This document shows, piece by piece, positions 14,967-20,608 of a DNA stretch of 20,608 nt. The position numbers and the translations under genes were made by a program. The stretch is from positions 1 through 20,608 of the forward strand of contig DATNFP010000134.1 in the NCBI GenBank assembly GCA_035606335.1, given 5' to 3'. The number at the start of each line of letters is the position of its first letter. Position 1 is the first letter of the stretch. The notes under the pieces were generated by a model that ran no database searches, was not told the DNA's origin, and was given only the letters and a program-made list of their open reading frames with translations. This DNA is from DATNFP01 sp035606335 (GTDB lineage: Bacteria; Bacteroidota; Bacteroidia; Chitinophagales; Chitinophagaceae).

Positions 14967-16088
14967 ATGTACAGGATTTGTACAAAAACAATAATGGATA
15001 CTACAGCAGATCCGGATATTGTTTTTGATGAAAATGGGATTAGTAATTATGTAGAAAAATATAATTATCTGCAGGATTTAAGAATCCCCGCCGAGGATGT
15101 TAGAGATAAGAAGTTAAAACTGATAATTGAAAGGATAAAAAAAGATGGTAAAGGGAAAGATTACGATTGTTTAATTGGCGTAAGCGGTGGTGTTGATAGT
15201 ACTTATGTAGCTTATTATATAAAAAAATTAGGACTTAGGCCTTTAGCTGTACATTTTGATAATGGATGGAATTCTGAACTAGCAGTAAGCAATATAGAAA
15301 AGACTTTAAAAAAGCTGGAAATCGACTTGTACACTTACGTAGTTGATTGGGAGGAGTTTAAGGAAATACAAGTTGCTTTTCTGAAAGCTTCAGTTCCGGA
15401 TGGTGAAATACCAACAGATCACGCGATCTATGCAACGCTATATAATACTGCAAATAATTATGGCATCAAGCATATAATCAGCGGCACTAATATCAGAACA
15501 GAAGGCATCTTGCCGAGAACCTGGGCCTACGGACATATAGACTTGAAGTACATTAAGGCAATTTGTAAAAAATTCTCTACACTTAAAGACAGATTCAAAA
15601 CTTTTCCGCATGTAAATCTTTTTCAATTCTTCAATTATATATACATCAGGAAGATAAAATCATTCCCCATTTTGGATTACATCAATTATGACAAAGCTGA
15701 GGCTGTAGACATACTTGAAAAAGAGTTAGGCTGGGTAAATTATGGGGGTAAACATTACGAATCAATATACACACGATTTTTTCAAGGATATATATTGCCT
15801 CGTAAATTTAAAATGGACAAGCGCCGGGGACATTTATCAACATTAATTTGTTCTGGTCAGATTACAAGAGAAGAAGCTCTAACAGAAATATTGAAACCTT
15901 CCTATTCCGATAAAGATATGGAACAGCAGGATAAAGAATTTGTATTAAAAAAGTTTGGCTTATCAGAAAAAGAATTCGAAGACATTATGAATGCTCCGAC
16001 CAAATTATTTAAAGATTATCCCAATAATTTTAAGCAGCAGCAATCTCTTACAAAATTGTATCACTATTTGAAAAAATTCGGGCTCTAG
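14967..16088 (+). CDS. N-acetyl sugar amidotransferase homologue (WbpG/PseA type) lacking most zinc-site cysteines
   Basis: This 373-residue PP-loop ATPase resembles N-acetyl sugar amidotransferases (WbpG, PseA), which convert an acetamido group of a nucleotide sugar to an acetamidino group during O-antigen or capsule synthesis in the cytoplasm. The PP-loop SGGVDST is at 73-79, followed by VHFDNGWNSE (95-104) and SGTNIRTEGILPRTW (172-186). Family members normally carry CxxC near the N-terminus and a second CxxC about 20 residues later; here the positions read C5xxT8 and S26xxV29, so three of four cysteines are gone while surrounding residues (IMDTTADPDIVFDENG) remain conserved. No HisH/HisF-type ammonia-supplying partners or glycosyltransferases are nearby, so activity as a standard amidotransferase is uncertain. 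It is downstream of the two-component genes and the phased array. Confidence 0.85.
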   Translation: MYRICTKTIMDTTADPDIVFDENGISNYVEKYNYLQDLRIPAEDVRDKKLKLIIERIKKDGKGKDYDCLIGVSGGVDSTYVAYYIKKLGLRPLAVHFDNGWNSELAVSNIEKTLKKLEIDLYTYVVDWEEFKEIQVAFLKASVPDGEIPTDHAIYATLYNTANNYGIKHIISGTNIRTEGILPRTWAYGHIDLKYIKAICKKFSTLKDRFKTFPHVNLFQFFNYIYIRKIKSFPILDYINYDKAEAVDILEKELGWVNYGGKHYESIYTRFFQGYILPRKFKMDKRRGHLSTLICSGQITREEALTEILKPSYSDKDMEQQDKEFVLKKFGLSEKEFEDIMNAPTKLFKDYPNNFKQQQSLTKLYHYLKKFGL

Positions 16089-16131
16089 TATTTTTGCGGC
16101 AATTAATATGTAAGTTGTTCACTCGATATAT

Positions 16132-16626
16132 ATGCTATCAATAAGGAGACTATATTTATGGTTTCCTTTTTTTATTACATTGTACGGCCGATTGCTGATG
16201 ACACGTCAAAATTTGAAAAATATTACCATTGTAATAATTACTGTGCTGATTATGGCAGTTGTGATTGCTATTATTGTTAATAAAGAGAATTTTTCGACTG
16301 GCACGAATTCACGTGAACCTGCTTTTGGTATAAATGAAAAGGTAGCTTTTATTATTTCACAAAATATTGTTACAGATTCTCTCAAACTAAATTGGACGGC
16401 CAAATTTCCACTCTCCGATTATTCTTACGAATATTTAGGCAGTAACACTTATTCCATACGATCTTATGTAGATTTCATCAATAATGCAGGTATCAGGAAA
16501 AGGAATAATTATTTTATTGAGTTACAATATGTAAATGGTGCACCATCAAATACCCGCAATTGGAGACCTCTATATTTTTCAGTAGAGCCTTACCCACGCA
16601 GTCTACCTCCAGGAATTAATAATTAA
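16132..16626 (+). CDS. Membrane-anchored protein of unknown function
   Basis: I do not recognise this protein of up to 164 residues. A strong membrane segment lies at about 30-49 (ITIVIITVLIMAVVIAIIV), followed by a soluble domain of about 115 residues that would be periplasmic. The first 22 residues are hydrophobic and aromatic but fit poorly; an ATG at 16198 would give a neat 142-residue single-anchor protein and is a serious alternative start. The soluble part is rich in Asn, Tyr and Ser, and ends in a proline-rich PYPRSLPPG tail. It follows the amidotransferase by 43 bp and may be cotranscribed. A hairpin follows its stop. Confidence 0.65.
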   Translation: MLSIRRLYLWFPFFITLYGRLLMTRQNLKNITIVIITVLIMAVVIAIIVNKENFSTGTNSREPAFGINEKVAFIISQNIVTDSLKLNWTAKFPLSDYSYEYLGSNTYSIRSYVDFINNAGIRKRNNYFIELQYVNGAPSNTRNWRPLYFSVEPYPRSLPPGINN

Positions 16627-16629
16627 AAA

Positions 16630-16651
16630 AGCTAGTTAAGAATAACTAGCT
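16630..16651 (+). terminator. Perfect 9-bp hairpin after the membrane protein gene
   Basis: AGCTAGTTA (16630-16638) pairs with TAACTAGCT (16643-16651) around AGAA, only 3 bases after the stop codon. On the plus strand the tail CTCTCGTT is not a T-run, whereas on the minus strand TTTTTAATT follows, so the direction of any termination is unclear. Confidence 0.45.
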
Positions 16652-16664
16652 CTCTCGTTAACCT

Positions 16665-16686
16665 CTAAAACATACTTATGTTTTAG
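16665..16686. repeat. Second, near-continuous 10-bp palindrome
   Basis: CTAAAACATA (16665-16674) is the exact reverse complement of TATGTTTTAG (16677-16686) with a 2-base centre. It could be a dimer operator or a further hairpin. The remaining interval to 16902 is AT-rich and holds a promoter for the beta-helix gene. Confidence 0.45.
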
Positions 16687-16807
16687 CATCTTAAAGTTAA
16701 AAATAAAATCCTTAAAAAAGCTCAAAATATATTAACAGATGTTAATAACCACACATTCAAAGTAGATGTTTGTATAAGAAGCAAAATAACATAAGGGATA
16801 AAATAGC

Positions 16808-16815
16808 TACTTTTG
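16808..16815 (+). promoter_or_regulatory. -7 promoter box of the beta-helix gene
   Basis: TACTTTTG matches TAnnTTTG perfectly. The predicted start near 16822 gives a leader of about 80 bases before the ATG at 16902. No TTG lies at the usual -33 spacing. Confidence 0.5.
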
Positions 16816-16901
16816 CACCATTTGCCTCTACAAATTATTCAGACTAAATATATTTTTTATTACTAATAGTAATACTAATTTAGAACATTATTGATGACTA
16901 T

Positions 16902-18059
16902 ATGAAAAGAATGGTGGCAGCTTTGATCTTAATCTATCTAGCTAATTATACATTTGGACAAAATGCAATACAGACAAAAAGAACTGGTAAGAAAATATAC
17001 ATAAGCAAAGGCACGGATAATGGTAGATATATTGGTAGTGATTGGAATTATAAACCTGGAGATACTTTTGTTATAAGAGCAAATAATAATCCGTATTCAT
17101 ATCTTTCATTTGATGGCATACATGGTACTGAAATTAGCCCGGTAGTCATTATTAATGAAGGTAGTCAGGTGAAAATGGGCAATGGAATGGCTTTTAATAA
17201 TTGTACTTACATTAAAATTACAGGTACAGGAAGCAAGGATTCATATGGTTTTTATATTTCAGATGCCGGGTCGAACGGAGTAGCGATACAAATATCCGGC
17301 AGATCCTCAAATATTGAGGTGAGTAATATTGATATCTATAAGAAAACATATGGTTTTTGGGTTAAAGAAGAAGCCTCTTGCATTGATTCATTACAATTTC
17401 CAAACTGGATAATAAGCAATATTTCCCTTCATAATAATCGGATAAGAAAGGTAACCCAGGAAGGAATGTACCTTGGTTCCACGGCACCAAACGGCGAACG
17501 GGAAATAAAATGTAATGGGAAAACCATGCATCCTAAACCTTTATACTTAAGCAACATTAAGGTGTATAATAACGACATTGATAGCACTAACCGTAGTGGC
17601 ATTCAATTATCCTGTGCAGCAAGTGGTAATAATAAGATCTACAATAATCACGTTTCGAATTGTGGTTTTGAATTTAACGATTACCAGGGGAATGGAATAA
17701 GTCTTGGAGGCTATACTCAAGCGCATGTTTATGATAATGTGATCAGCAATACGTATGCTATCGGTATATTAGTATTAGGAGCCGGATTTATCAAAATAAA
17801 TAACAATACAATAAATAATAGCGGCATTTTAGCCGGCAAACGCGTAAATGGCATGGATGGCATAATGGTTGATACACGCTTTACTAAGCCTGTAGATAGC
17901 ACTGTCATTCAAATAACAAACAACAGGATCAATAACTATACTGATTATGGAATAAGACTTTATAAAACCTGTAATACTTATAAAAAGGACAATATAATCT
18001 CTCATAATACAGGAACTATAAATGTTGCTGAAGGAATAAGCTGGAATGGAAGCCACTAA
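16902..18059 (+). CDS. Secreted right-handed parallel beta-helix protein
   Basis: This 385-residue protein starts with a signal peptide (MKRMVAALILIYLANYTFGQ) and is then built of short Asn-rich strands with hydrophobic positions at regular spacing, e.g. NIEVSNIDIYKKTYGFWV, NNKIYNNHVSNCGF, AHVYDNVISNTYAIGILV, FIKINNNTINN and VIQITNNRINNYTDYGIRL. This is the PbH1 pattern of right-handed beta-helices found in polysaccharide lyases, glycan epimerases and surface adhesins. No catalytic site can be assigned by eye. Paired cysteines (e.g. in LSCAASG and SNCGF) may form disulfides in the periplasm. It has its own promoter and lies downstream of the amidotransferase and the unknown membrane protein, so a glycan-related role at the cell surface is a reasonable guess. 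No C-terminal sorting domain is evident. Confidence 0.85.
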   Translation: MKRMVAALILIYLANYTFGQNAIQTKRTGKKIYISKGTDNGRYIGSDWNYKPGDTFVIRANNNPYSYLSFDGIHGTEISPVVIINEGSQVKMGNGMAFNNCTYIKITGTGSKDSYGFYISDAGSNGVAIQISGRSSNIEVSNIDIYKKTYGFWVKEEASCIDSLQFPNWIISNISLHNNRIRKVTQEGMYLGSTAPNGEREIKCNGKTMHPKPLYLSNIKVYNNDIDSTNRSGIQLSCAASGNNKIYNNHVSNCGFEFNDYQGNGISLGGYTQAHVYDNVISNTYAIGILVLGAGFIKINNNTINNSGILAGKRVNGMDGIMVDTRFTKPVDSTVIQITNNRINNYTDYGIRLYKTCNTYKKDNIISHNTGTINVAEGISWNGSH

Positions 18060-18102
18060 TTGAGAATAATTATCGAAGTAAAGTACCAGCCACTTTTGAA
18101 TT

Positions 18103-18498
18103 TCACTGGTTATAGCTTAGTTGCCACGATACACCAAATCTGTCAGTAAGCCACGCATATTTTTTACTGAATGGATAGGTGTTCAAAGGCATAAGGACTT
18201 GCCCATCTTTCGAAAGCTCACTGAACAATTTTTCTACTTCGGTTTCAGTATCACAATTGATATAAAAAGAAATAGCCGGGGTAAAGGTAAATGAATGCTT
18301 TACTGAACTGTCTATACACATAAACATTTGTCCATTTAAGGAAAATGAAGCGTGCATAATACTCCCCTCCGCTCCGGCTTCATTTGCTTTGTAGCGAATA
18401 ATATGAACAATCTCAGAGTTTGGAAATATTGCAATATAGAAATTCATGGCCTCCTCTGCTTTACCATCAAACAGTAAGAAGTTGGTGATCCCTTGCAT
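18103..18498 (-). CDS. PhnB-like VOC superfamily protein
   Basis: This 131-residue cytoplasmic protein belongs to the VOC (glyoxalase/bleomycin-resistance) superfamily, in the PhnB or 3-demethylubiquinone methyltransferase-like subgroup (an old name that does not imply methyltransferase activity). The typical opening FLLFDGKAEEAMNFYIAIFPNSEI (about 7-30), MHASFSLNGQMFMCID (48-63) and the closing KKYAWLTDRFGVSWQL (112-127) are all present. Members form dimers with a metal or substrate cavity between beta-alpha-beta-beta-beta modules; the substrate is unknown. It is convergent with the beta-helix gene and is followed on its strand only by a weak hairpin. Complete by length. Confidence 0.9.
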   Translation of the reverse strand: MQGITNFLLFDGKAEEAMNFYIAIFPNSEIVHIIRYKANEAGAEGSIMHASFSLNGQMFMCIDSSVKHSFTFTPAISFYINCDTETEVEKLFSELSKDGQVLMPLNTYPFSKKYAWLTDRFGVSWQLSYNQ

Positions 18499-18552
18499 AA
18501 TTGGAATTTTTTTTGATAAATATTATAGCATTTGTATTGCGAAATAAATTGA

Positions 18553-19587
18553 TCACGGAAAATACTTTTTCAATTCCAAAGCTCTTTTCTCGACAATAAA
18601 CCATGAAAGCGCGCCAAAAATAAAAGTAACCGGAATAGAAACAAACATTAGCTGCAAATGATTGAATTTAAAATAGTACATCAATGTTTGTTGAACGATA
18701 AATCCATACAGATATATACCATAAGAAAAGTCACCCATTTTTTTATTAACCCCGCAAATTCCTTTGGTAGAATAAGAGCCCGCAAAAACGATTACTAAAG
18801 GCAGAATTAAGAATTGGGTAAAATAAAAAGTTTTAGTAATTAAGAATACAATACACAGTAAACACGATAAAATAAATAATGGTGTTTTTAGTTTTAACTT
18901 ATGGATATTAACTGCTGCCAAAGCTGCACCACCAAAGAAAAGTAATGCAAAATGAGCTAATAGATGTACCTCAAATGTGTCTTTGGGAATATAAAGGTCC
19001 GGATGGTTTTCATATCTAATAGTTAGCAGAAAAAGAATAACATAACCTAATAATAAAAGTATAGTCAACAGTCTTTTGTTTTTTCTTAGAATAAAGGCAA
19101 AAGCAAGGATGATATAAAAAAGAAATTCATAAGGTATGGTCCAGATGGAGCCATTGATAGCGTATTTATATGGGTTTGTGCTAAAAACATTGTCTATCTG
19201 ATAATGCAAAGGCAAAAACATAGCCAGGTTGTTACCCAGGTACGACCAAACCGAATGATCTCTAAAATATAAGCTCGGACTGAGGTGAGAAATGACTGCA
19301 CCTAACAATATGGCAATAATAGTCACCACTATGTAGGCAGGGTAAATCCGCAATATTCGTTTAATAAAATAGTCGCCGAGGTTTTTGCTGCGAAGCACAC
19401 TTTGAAAGATTAGAAAGCCACTGATGACAAAAAAACCTTTTACACCTAAGGATGAACAATTTAGCTGACCACTTGTTAAACGCGCCAGAAAATCATTTTC
19501 TGCATAGCCGCTAAGAGCATATGAATGGGTAATCAATACCAGGGTAGCAAAAACCAATCTTAGAAAATCAAAGTTGTTTTTATGCAT
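18553..19587 (-). CDS. Acyltransferase-3 family membrane protein (OafA/YrhL type)
   Basis: This 344-residue integral membrane protein is of the acyltransferase-3 family, which O-acetylates or otherwise acylates sugars of surface polysaccharides, using a cytoplasmic acyl-CoA. Family features are the opening FDFLRLVFATLVLITHSYALSG (7-28) with the conserved His, GVKGFFVISGFLIF (48-61), the basic loop KRILRIYPAY (75-84) and about ten hydrophobic segments through the rest, ending in a WFIVEK motif near 331-336. There is no C-terminal SGNH domain. The acceptor glycan cannot be told, but nearby amidotransferase and beta-helix genes suggest surface polysaccharide. It precedes the VOC gene on the same strand with a 54-bp gap. 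Confidence 0.92.
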   Translation of the reverse strand: MHKNNFDFLRLVFATLVLITHSYALSGYAENDFLARLTSGQLNCSSLGVKGFFVISGFLIFQSVLRSKNLGDYFIKRILRIYPAYIVVTIIAILLGAVISHLSPSLYFRDHSVWSYLGNNLAMFLPLHYQIDNVFSTNPYKYAINGSIWTIPYEFLFYIILAFAFILRKNKRLLTILLLLGYVILFLLTIRYENHPDLYIPKDTFEVHLLAHFALLFFGGAALAAVNIHKLKLKTPLFILSCLLCIVFLITKTFYFTQFLILPLVIVFAGSYSTKGICGVNKKMGDFSYGIYLYGFIVQQTLMYYFKFNHLQLMFVSIPVTFIFGALSWFIVEKRALELKKYFP

Positions 19588-19650
19588 TATAAGTTTAACA
19601 AATTATTTCATGGTTTCTAATCCTATCCAGTCAAGACTGAATCACAGTGG

Positions 19651-19669
19651 AATGAATTTTTTATTCATT
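19651..19669. repeat. AT-rich inverted repeat in the divergent intergenic region
   Basis: AATGAAT (19651-19657) and ATTCATT (19663-19669) are exact reverse complements around TTTTT. It lies between the divergent acyltransferase gene and the proline-rich gene. It may be a regulator site or a weak hairpin. Confidence 0.35.
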
Positions 19670-19701
19670 ATTTCATCATGTAATATTAAAAAAGTGTAGC
19701 G

Positions 19702-19911
19702 ATGAAACCGATAGTAAATATACCACAGAAACCTGAAACACCGGAAACCAATCCCATTCCCGAACAGCCAAAAGTTCCTGAGGTAGTGCCGGTTATACCG
19801 GAACACCCCCAAGTTCCAGAACATCCGGAAGTAATGCCCGGAAGAGAGCCTGAACCAACTCCAACTCCAACTACTACTCCTACAGAAGTACCGATGCCCA
19901 AAATGCTTTAA
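19702..19911 (+). CDS. Small proline/glutamate-rich protein
   Basis: This 69-residue protein has no signal peptide and consists almost entirely of irregular Pro-Glu, Pro-Gln and Pro-Thr repeats (for example PEQPKVPEVVPVIPEHPQVPEHPE, shortened here to its pattern: P every two to three residues), ending in PMPKML. It should be extended and disordered. The opposite strand is also open and Gly/Val-rich, but that frame reads as a mirror of the proline codons. I favour the plus strand because small P/E-rich proteins of this style occur in Bacteroidota (from memory), and because the ATG is placed after a plausible upstream region. Function unknown; it could be a spacer or a linker-like surface or cytosolic protein. 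It is divergent from the acyltransferase gene. Confidence 0.55.
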   Translation: MKPIVNIPQKPETPETNPIPEQPKVPEVVPVIPEHPQVPEHPEVMPGREPEPTPTPTTTPTEVPMPKML

Positions 19912-19948
19912 CTTATTTTGTTTTAATCTCTACAATAAGAAAGCATAT

Positions 19949-20350
19949 TTATGTGGTTTTCTTATTTGCTACCTTTTTCGCTTTACTTTTTACACTTTCC
20001 ATGTCTTCAATTGCTCTGAATTTAACTATGCTTTTTACTAATTCTGTAGGGATCGGTTGTGTAATTGGGAATTGAATAGCACCCTTTGATGTTGTATAAC
20101 CTGATAGTTCATTTTTAAATGCCTGAATCGCAGAAGATCTTGGGTATAGGCCGATATGCTCTTTATGCACTGCATACCATACCAATATTCCATTTTGCTT
20201 AAATGCAGGCATGCCATAGCTGATCACTTCTTCTGCTTTGGGTACTATTTGTTTTATTGTCTTTCTTAGCCCTTCTAAAATGACCTTTTCATTTTTGGGC
20301 AACAAAGACATATACTCATCTACAGTTTTAAATTTTGAAGCCACTTTCAT
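19949..20350 (-). CDS. DUF1801 family protein (YdhG-like, frataxin-like fold)
   Basis: This 133-residue cytoplasmic protein matches DUF1801 (YdhG). Hallmarks are FKTVDEYMSLLP (7-18), AEEVISYGMPAFKQNGILVWYAVHKEHIGLYP (39-70) and SKGAIQFPITQPIPTELVKSIVKFR (88-112). Members have a CyaY/frataxin-like fold and have been called iron chaperones, but the biochemical function is unproven. The C-terminal tail is Lys-rich (KSKAKKVANKKTT). It is convergent with the proline-rich gene, and the 9-bp inverted repeat AATAAGAAA/TTTCTTATT (19934-19966) spans its stop codon; this may act as a weak shared terminator. No clear -7 box is visible upstream. Confidence 0.92.
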   Translation of the reverse strand: MKVASKFKTVDEYMSLLPKNEKVILEGLRKTIKQIVPKAEEVISYGMPAFKQNGILVWYAVHKEHIGLYPRSSAIQAFKNELSGYTTSKGAIQFPITQPIPTELVKSIVKFRAIEDMESVKSKAKKVANKKTT

Positions 20351-20436
20351 ATCACATGTTTTGATAGTTTGCTAACAATAAAAATAAAACTTTAATTGTC
20401 ATTATACATTTTGTAGTGACTCGAGTGTGTGCTTGT

Positions 20437-20469
20437 GTCATGAAAGATTGCTTCGTTTTTCGCAATGAC
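20437..20469. repeat. REP-like imperfect palindrome
   Basis: ATTGC (20447-20451) pairs with GCAAT (20462-20466), and GTC (20437-20439) with GAC (20467-20469), giving a bulged stem around CTTCGTTTTTC. The core (GATTGCTTCG...CGCAATGAC) resembles dispersed intergenic palindromes seen in many bacterial genomes. Only one copy is in this window. Confidence 0.4.
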
Positions 20470-20480
20470 CCTCATTGTGT

Positions 20481-20495
20481 GGATCATGATGATCC
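20481..20495. repeat. 15-bp palindrome GGATCATGATGATCC
   Basis: Seven-base arms GGATCAT and ATGATCC are exact reverse complements with one central base. The compact symmetry fits a dimeric repressor site better than an RNA hairpin. Confidence 0.45.
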
Positions 20496-20535
20496 GGTGC
20501 GCATGTGTTGAGTAAGGAGTCTTCTACAGATTGAG

Positions 20536-20566
20536 TAAAGCCGTTTTAATAACGGCTTTATTTTTC
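20536..20566 (+). terminator. Strong rho-independent terminator without an obvious upstream gene
   Basis: TAAAGCCGTT (20536-20545) pairs perfectly with AACGGCTTTA (20551-20560) around TTAAT, followed by TTTTTC. The orientation is plus, but the nearest gene on the left runs on the minus strand. Confidence 0.88.
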
Positions 20567-20608
20567 AAACTGACCCTTAAATTCATTTTGTGGTTATGAG
20601 CCGGCTTT

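Larger units (their letters stand above)
20351..20608. other. Gene-free right end with palindromes and a strong plus-strand terminator
   Basis: These 258 bases contain no credible reading frame. They hold a REP-like imperfect palindrome (20437-20469), a 15-bp palindrome (20481-20495), a direct repeat TTGAGTAA (20508-20515 and 20531-20538) and a perfect terminator (20536-20566) with no coding gene before it. A small RNA transcript is a possible explanation. Confidence 0.5.

Noticed and set aside
16158..16280. A 40-residue frame with an AAGGAG sequence upstream and several Cys near its end, overlapping the membrane protein gene
   Set aside because: It overlaps the better-supported longer frame with a strong membrane segment; Cys codons arise from reading the ATT/GTT-rich membrane segment in another frame.
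18108..18118. A further copy of GTTATAGCTTAG resembling the repeats upstream of DUF763
   Set aside because: It lies in the 3' end of the VOC coding sequence and is a single partial match, so chance is sufficient.
19686..19901. Gly/Val-rich open frame opposite the proline-rich gene
   Set aside because: It is the complement of repeated proline codons; the plus strand gives a more credible small protein.
20477..20485. TGTGGATCA near the right end as a second DnaA box
   Set aside because: It has a mismatch in a conserved position, and no cluster of boxes or AT-rich unwinding region is present.
1..20608. CRISPR arrays, tRNA or rRNA genes, insertion sequences, toxin-antitoxin pairs or phage defence genes
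   Set aside because: None was seen: no regularly spaced direct repeats of CRISPR length, no transposase motifs, no TpsiC-loop sequences or conserved rRNA blocks.

Overview
The window is an AT-rich chromosomal segment of a Bacteroidota bacterium, most likely in or near the Chitinophagaceae (the family is an inference, the phylum is well supported). Several genes have a perfect or near-perfect TAnnTTTG -7 box, which is the promoter hallmark of this phylum. Shine-Dalgarno sequences are mostly absent, and the gene content (small Gln-ending signal peptides, GyrA beside a secreted TPR protein, DUF1801, PhnB-like VOC) fits. There are no rRNA or tRNA genes, insertion sequences, phage genes or CRISPR arrays. 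The window is core-like chromosome with some accessory glycan genes.

Layout. 1-470: a small secreted SHOCT-like protein and an intergenic stretch with terminators. 473-4400: an MsbA-like ABC exporter, divergent from an LpxL-type lipid A acyltransferase that is followed 9 bp later by a histidine-box fatty acid desaturase; this is an envelope lipid block. 4477-7720: a near mirror-image arrangement, with a cold-shock protein, a DUF763 protein, an oppositely oriented second cold-shock protein and a second, front-end-type desaturase. 7848-11781: a secreted TPR protein and gyrA on the minus strand. 12046-12540: a glycine-zipper general stress protein. 12749-14793: an OmpR-type response regulator and its histidine kinase, overlapping by one base. 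14967-18059: an N-acetyl sugar amidotransferase homologue, a membrane protein of unknown function and a secreted right-handed beta-helix protein. 18103-20350: a PhnB-like VOC protein, an acyltransferase-3 membrane protein, a small proline-rich protein and a DUF1801 protein. 20351-20608: no gene, but a very good plus-strand terminator and several palindromes.

How it may work together. The first half reads as a membrane-lipid and cold-response neighbourhood: two unrelated types of desaturase, a lipid A acyltransferase, an exporter and two CspA-family proteins whose promoters share the same TATCTTTG box. The second half centres on a two-component system followed by cell-surface glycan genes.

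The most interesting signals are: (1) four copies of a TTCTAAY heptamer phased at exactly 11 bp just after the kinase gene, ending where the -33 element of a promoter would lie, which is the geometry of an OmpR/PhoB-family activator array; (2) a DUF763 protein of unknown function ending in QLRLF, a near-consensus sliding-clamp-binding peptide, with a perfect DnaA-box sequence in its upstream region; (3) an amidotransferase whose family-typical CxxC...CxxC cysteines have been lost in three of four positions; (4) a possible small RNA locus at the right-hand end.
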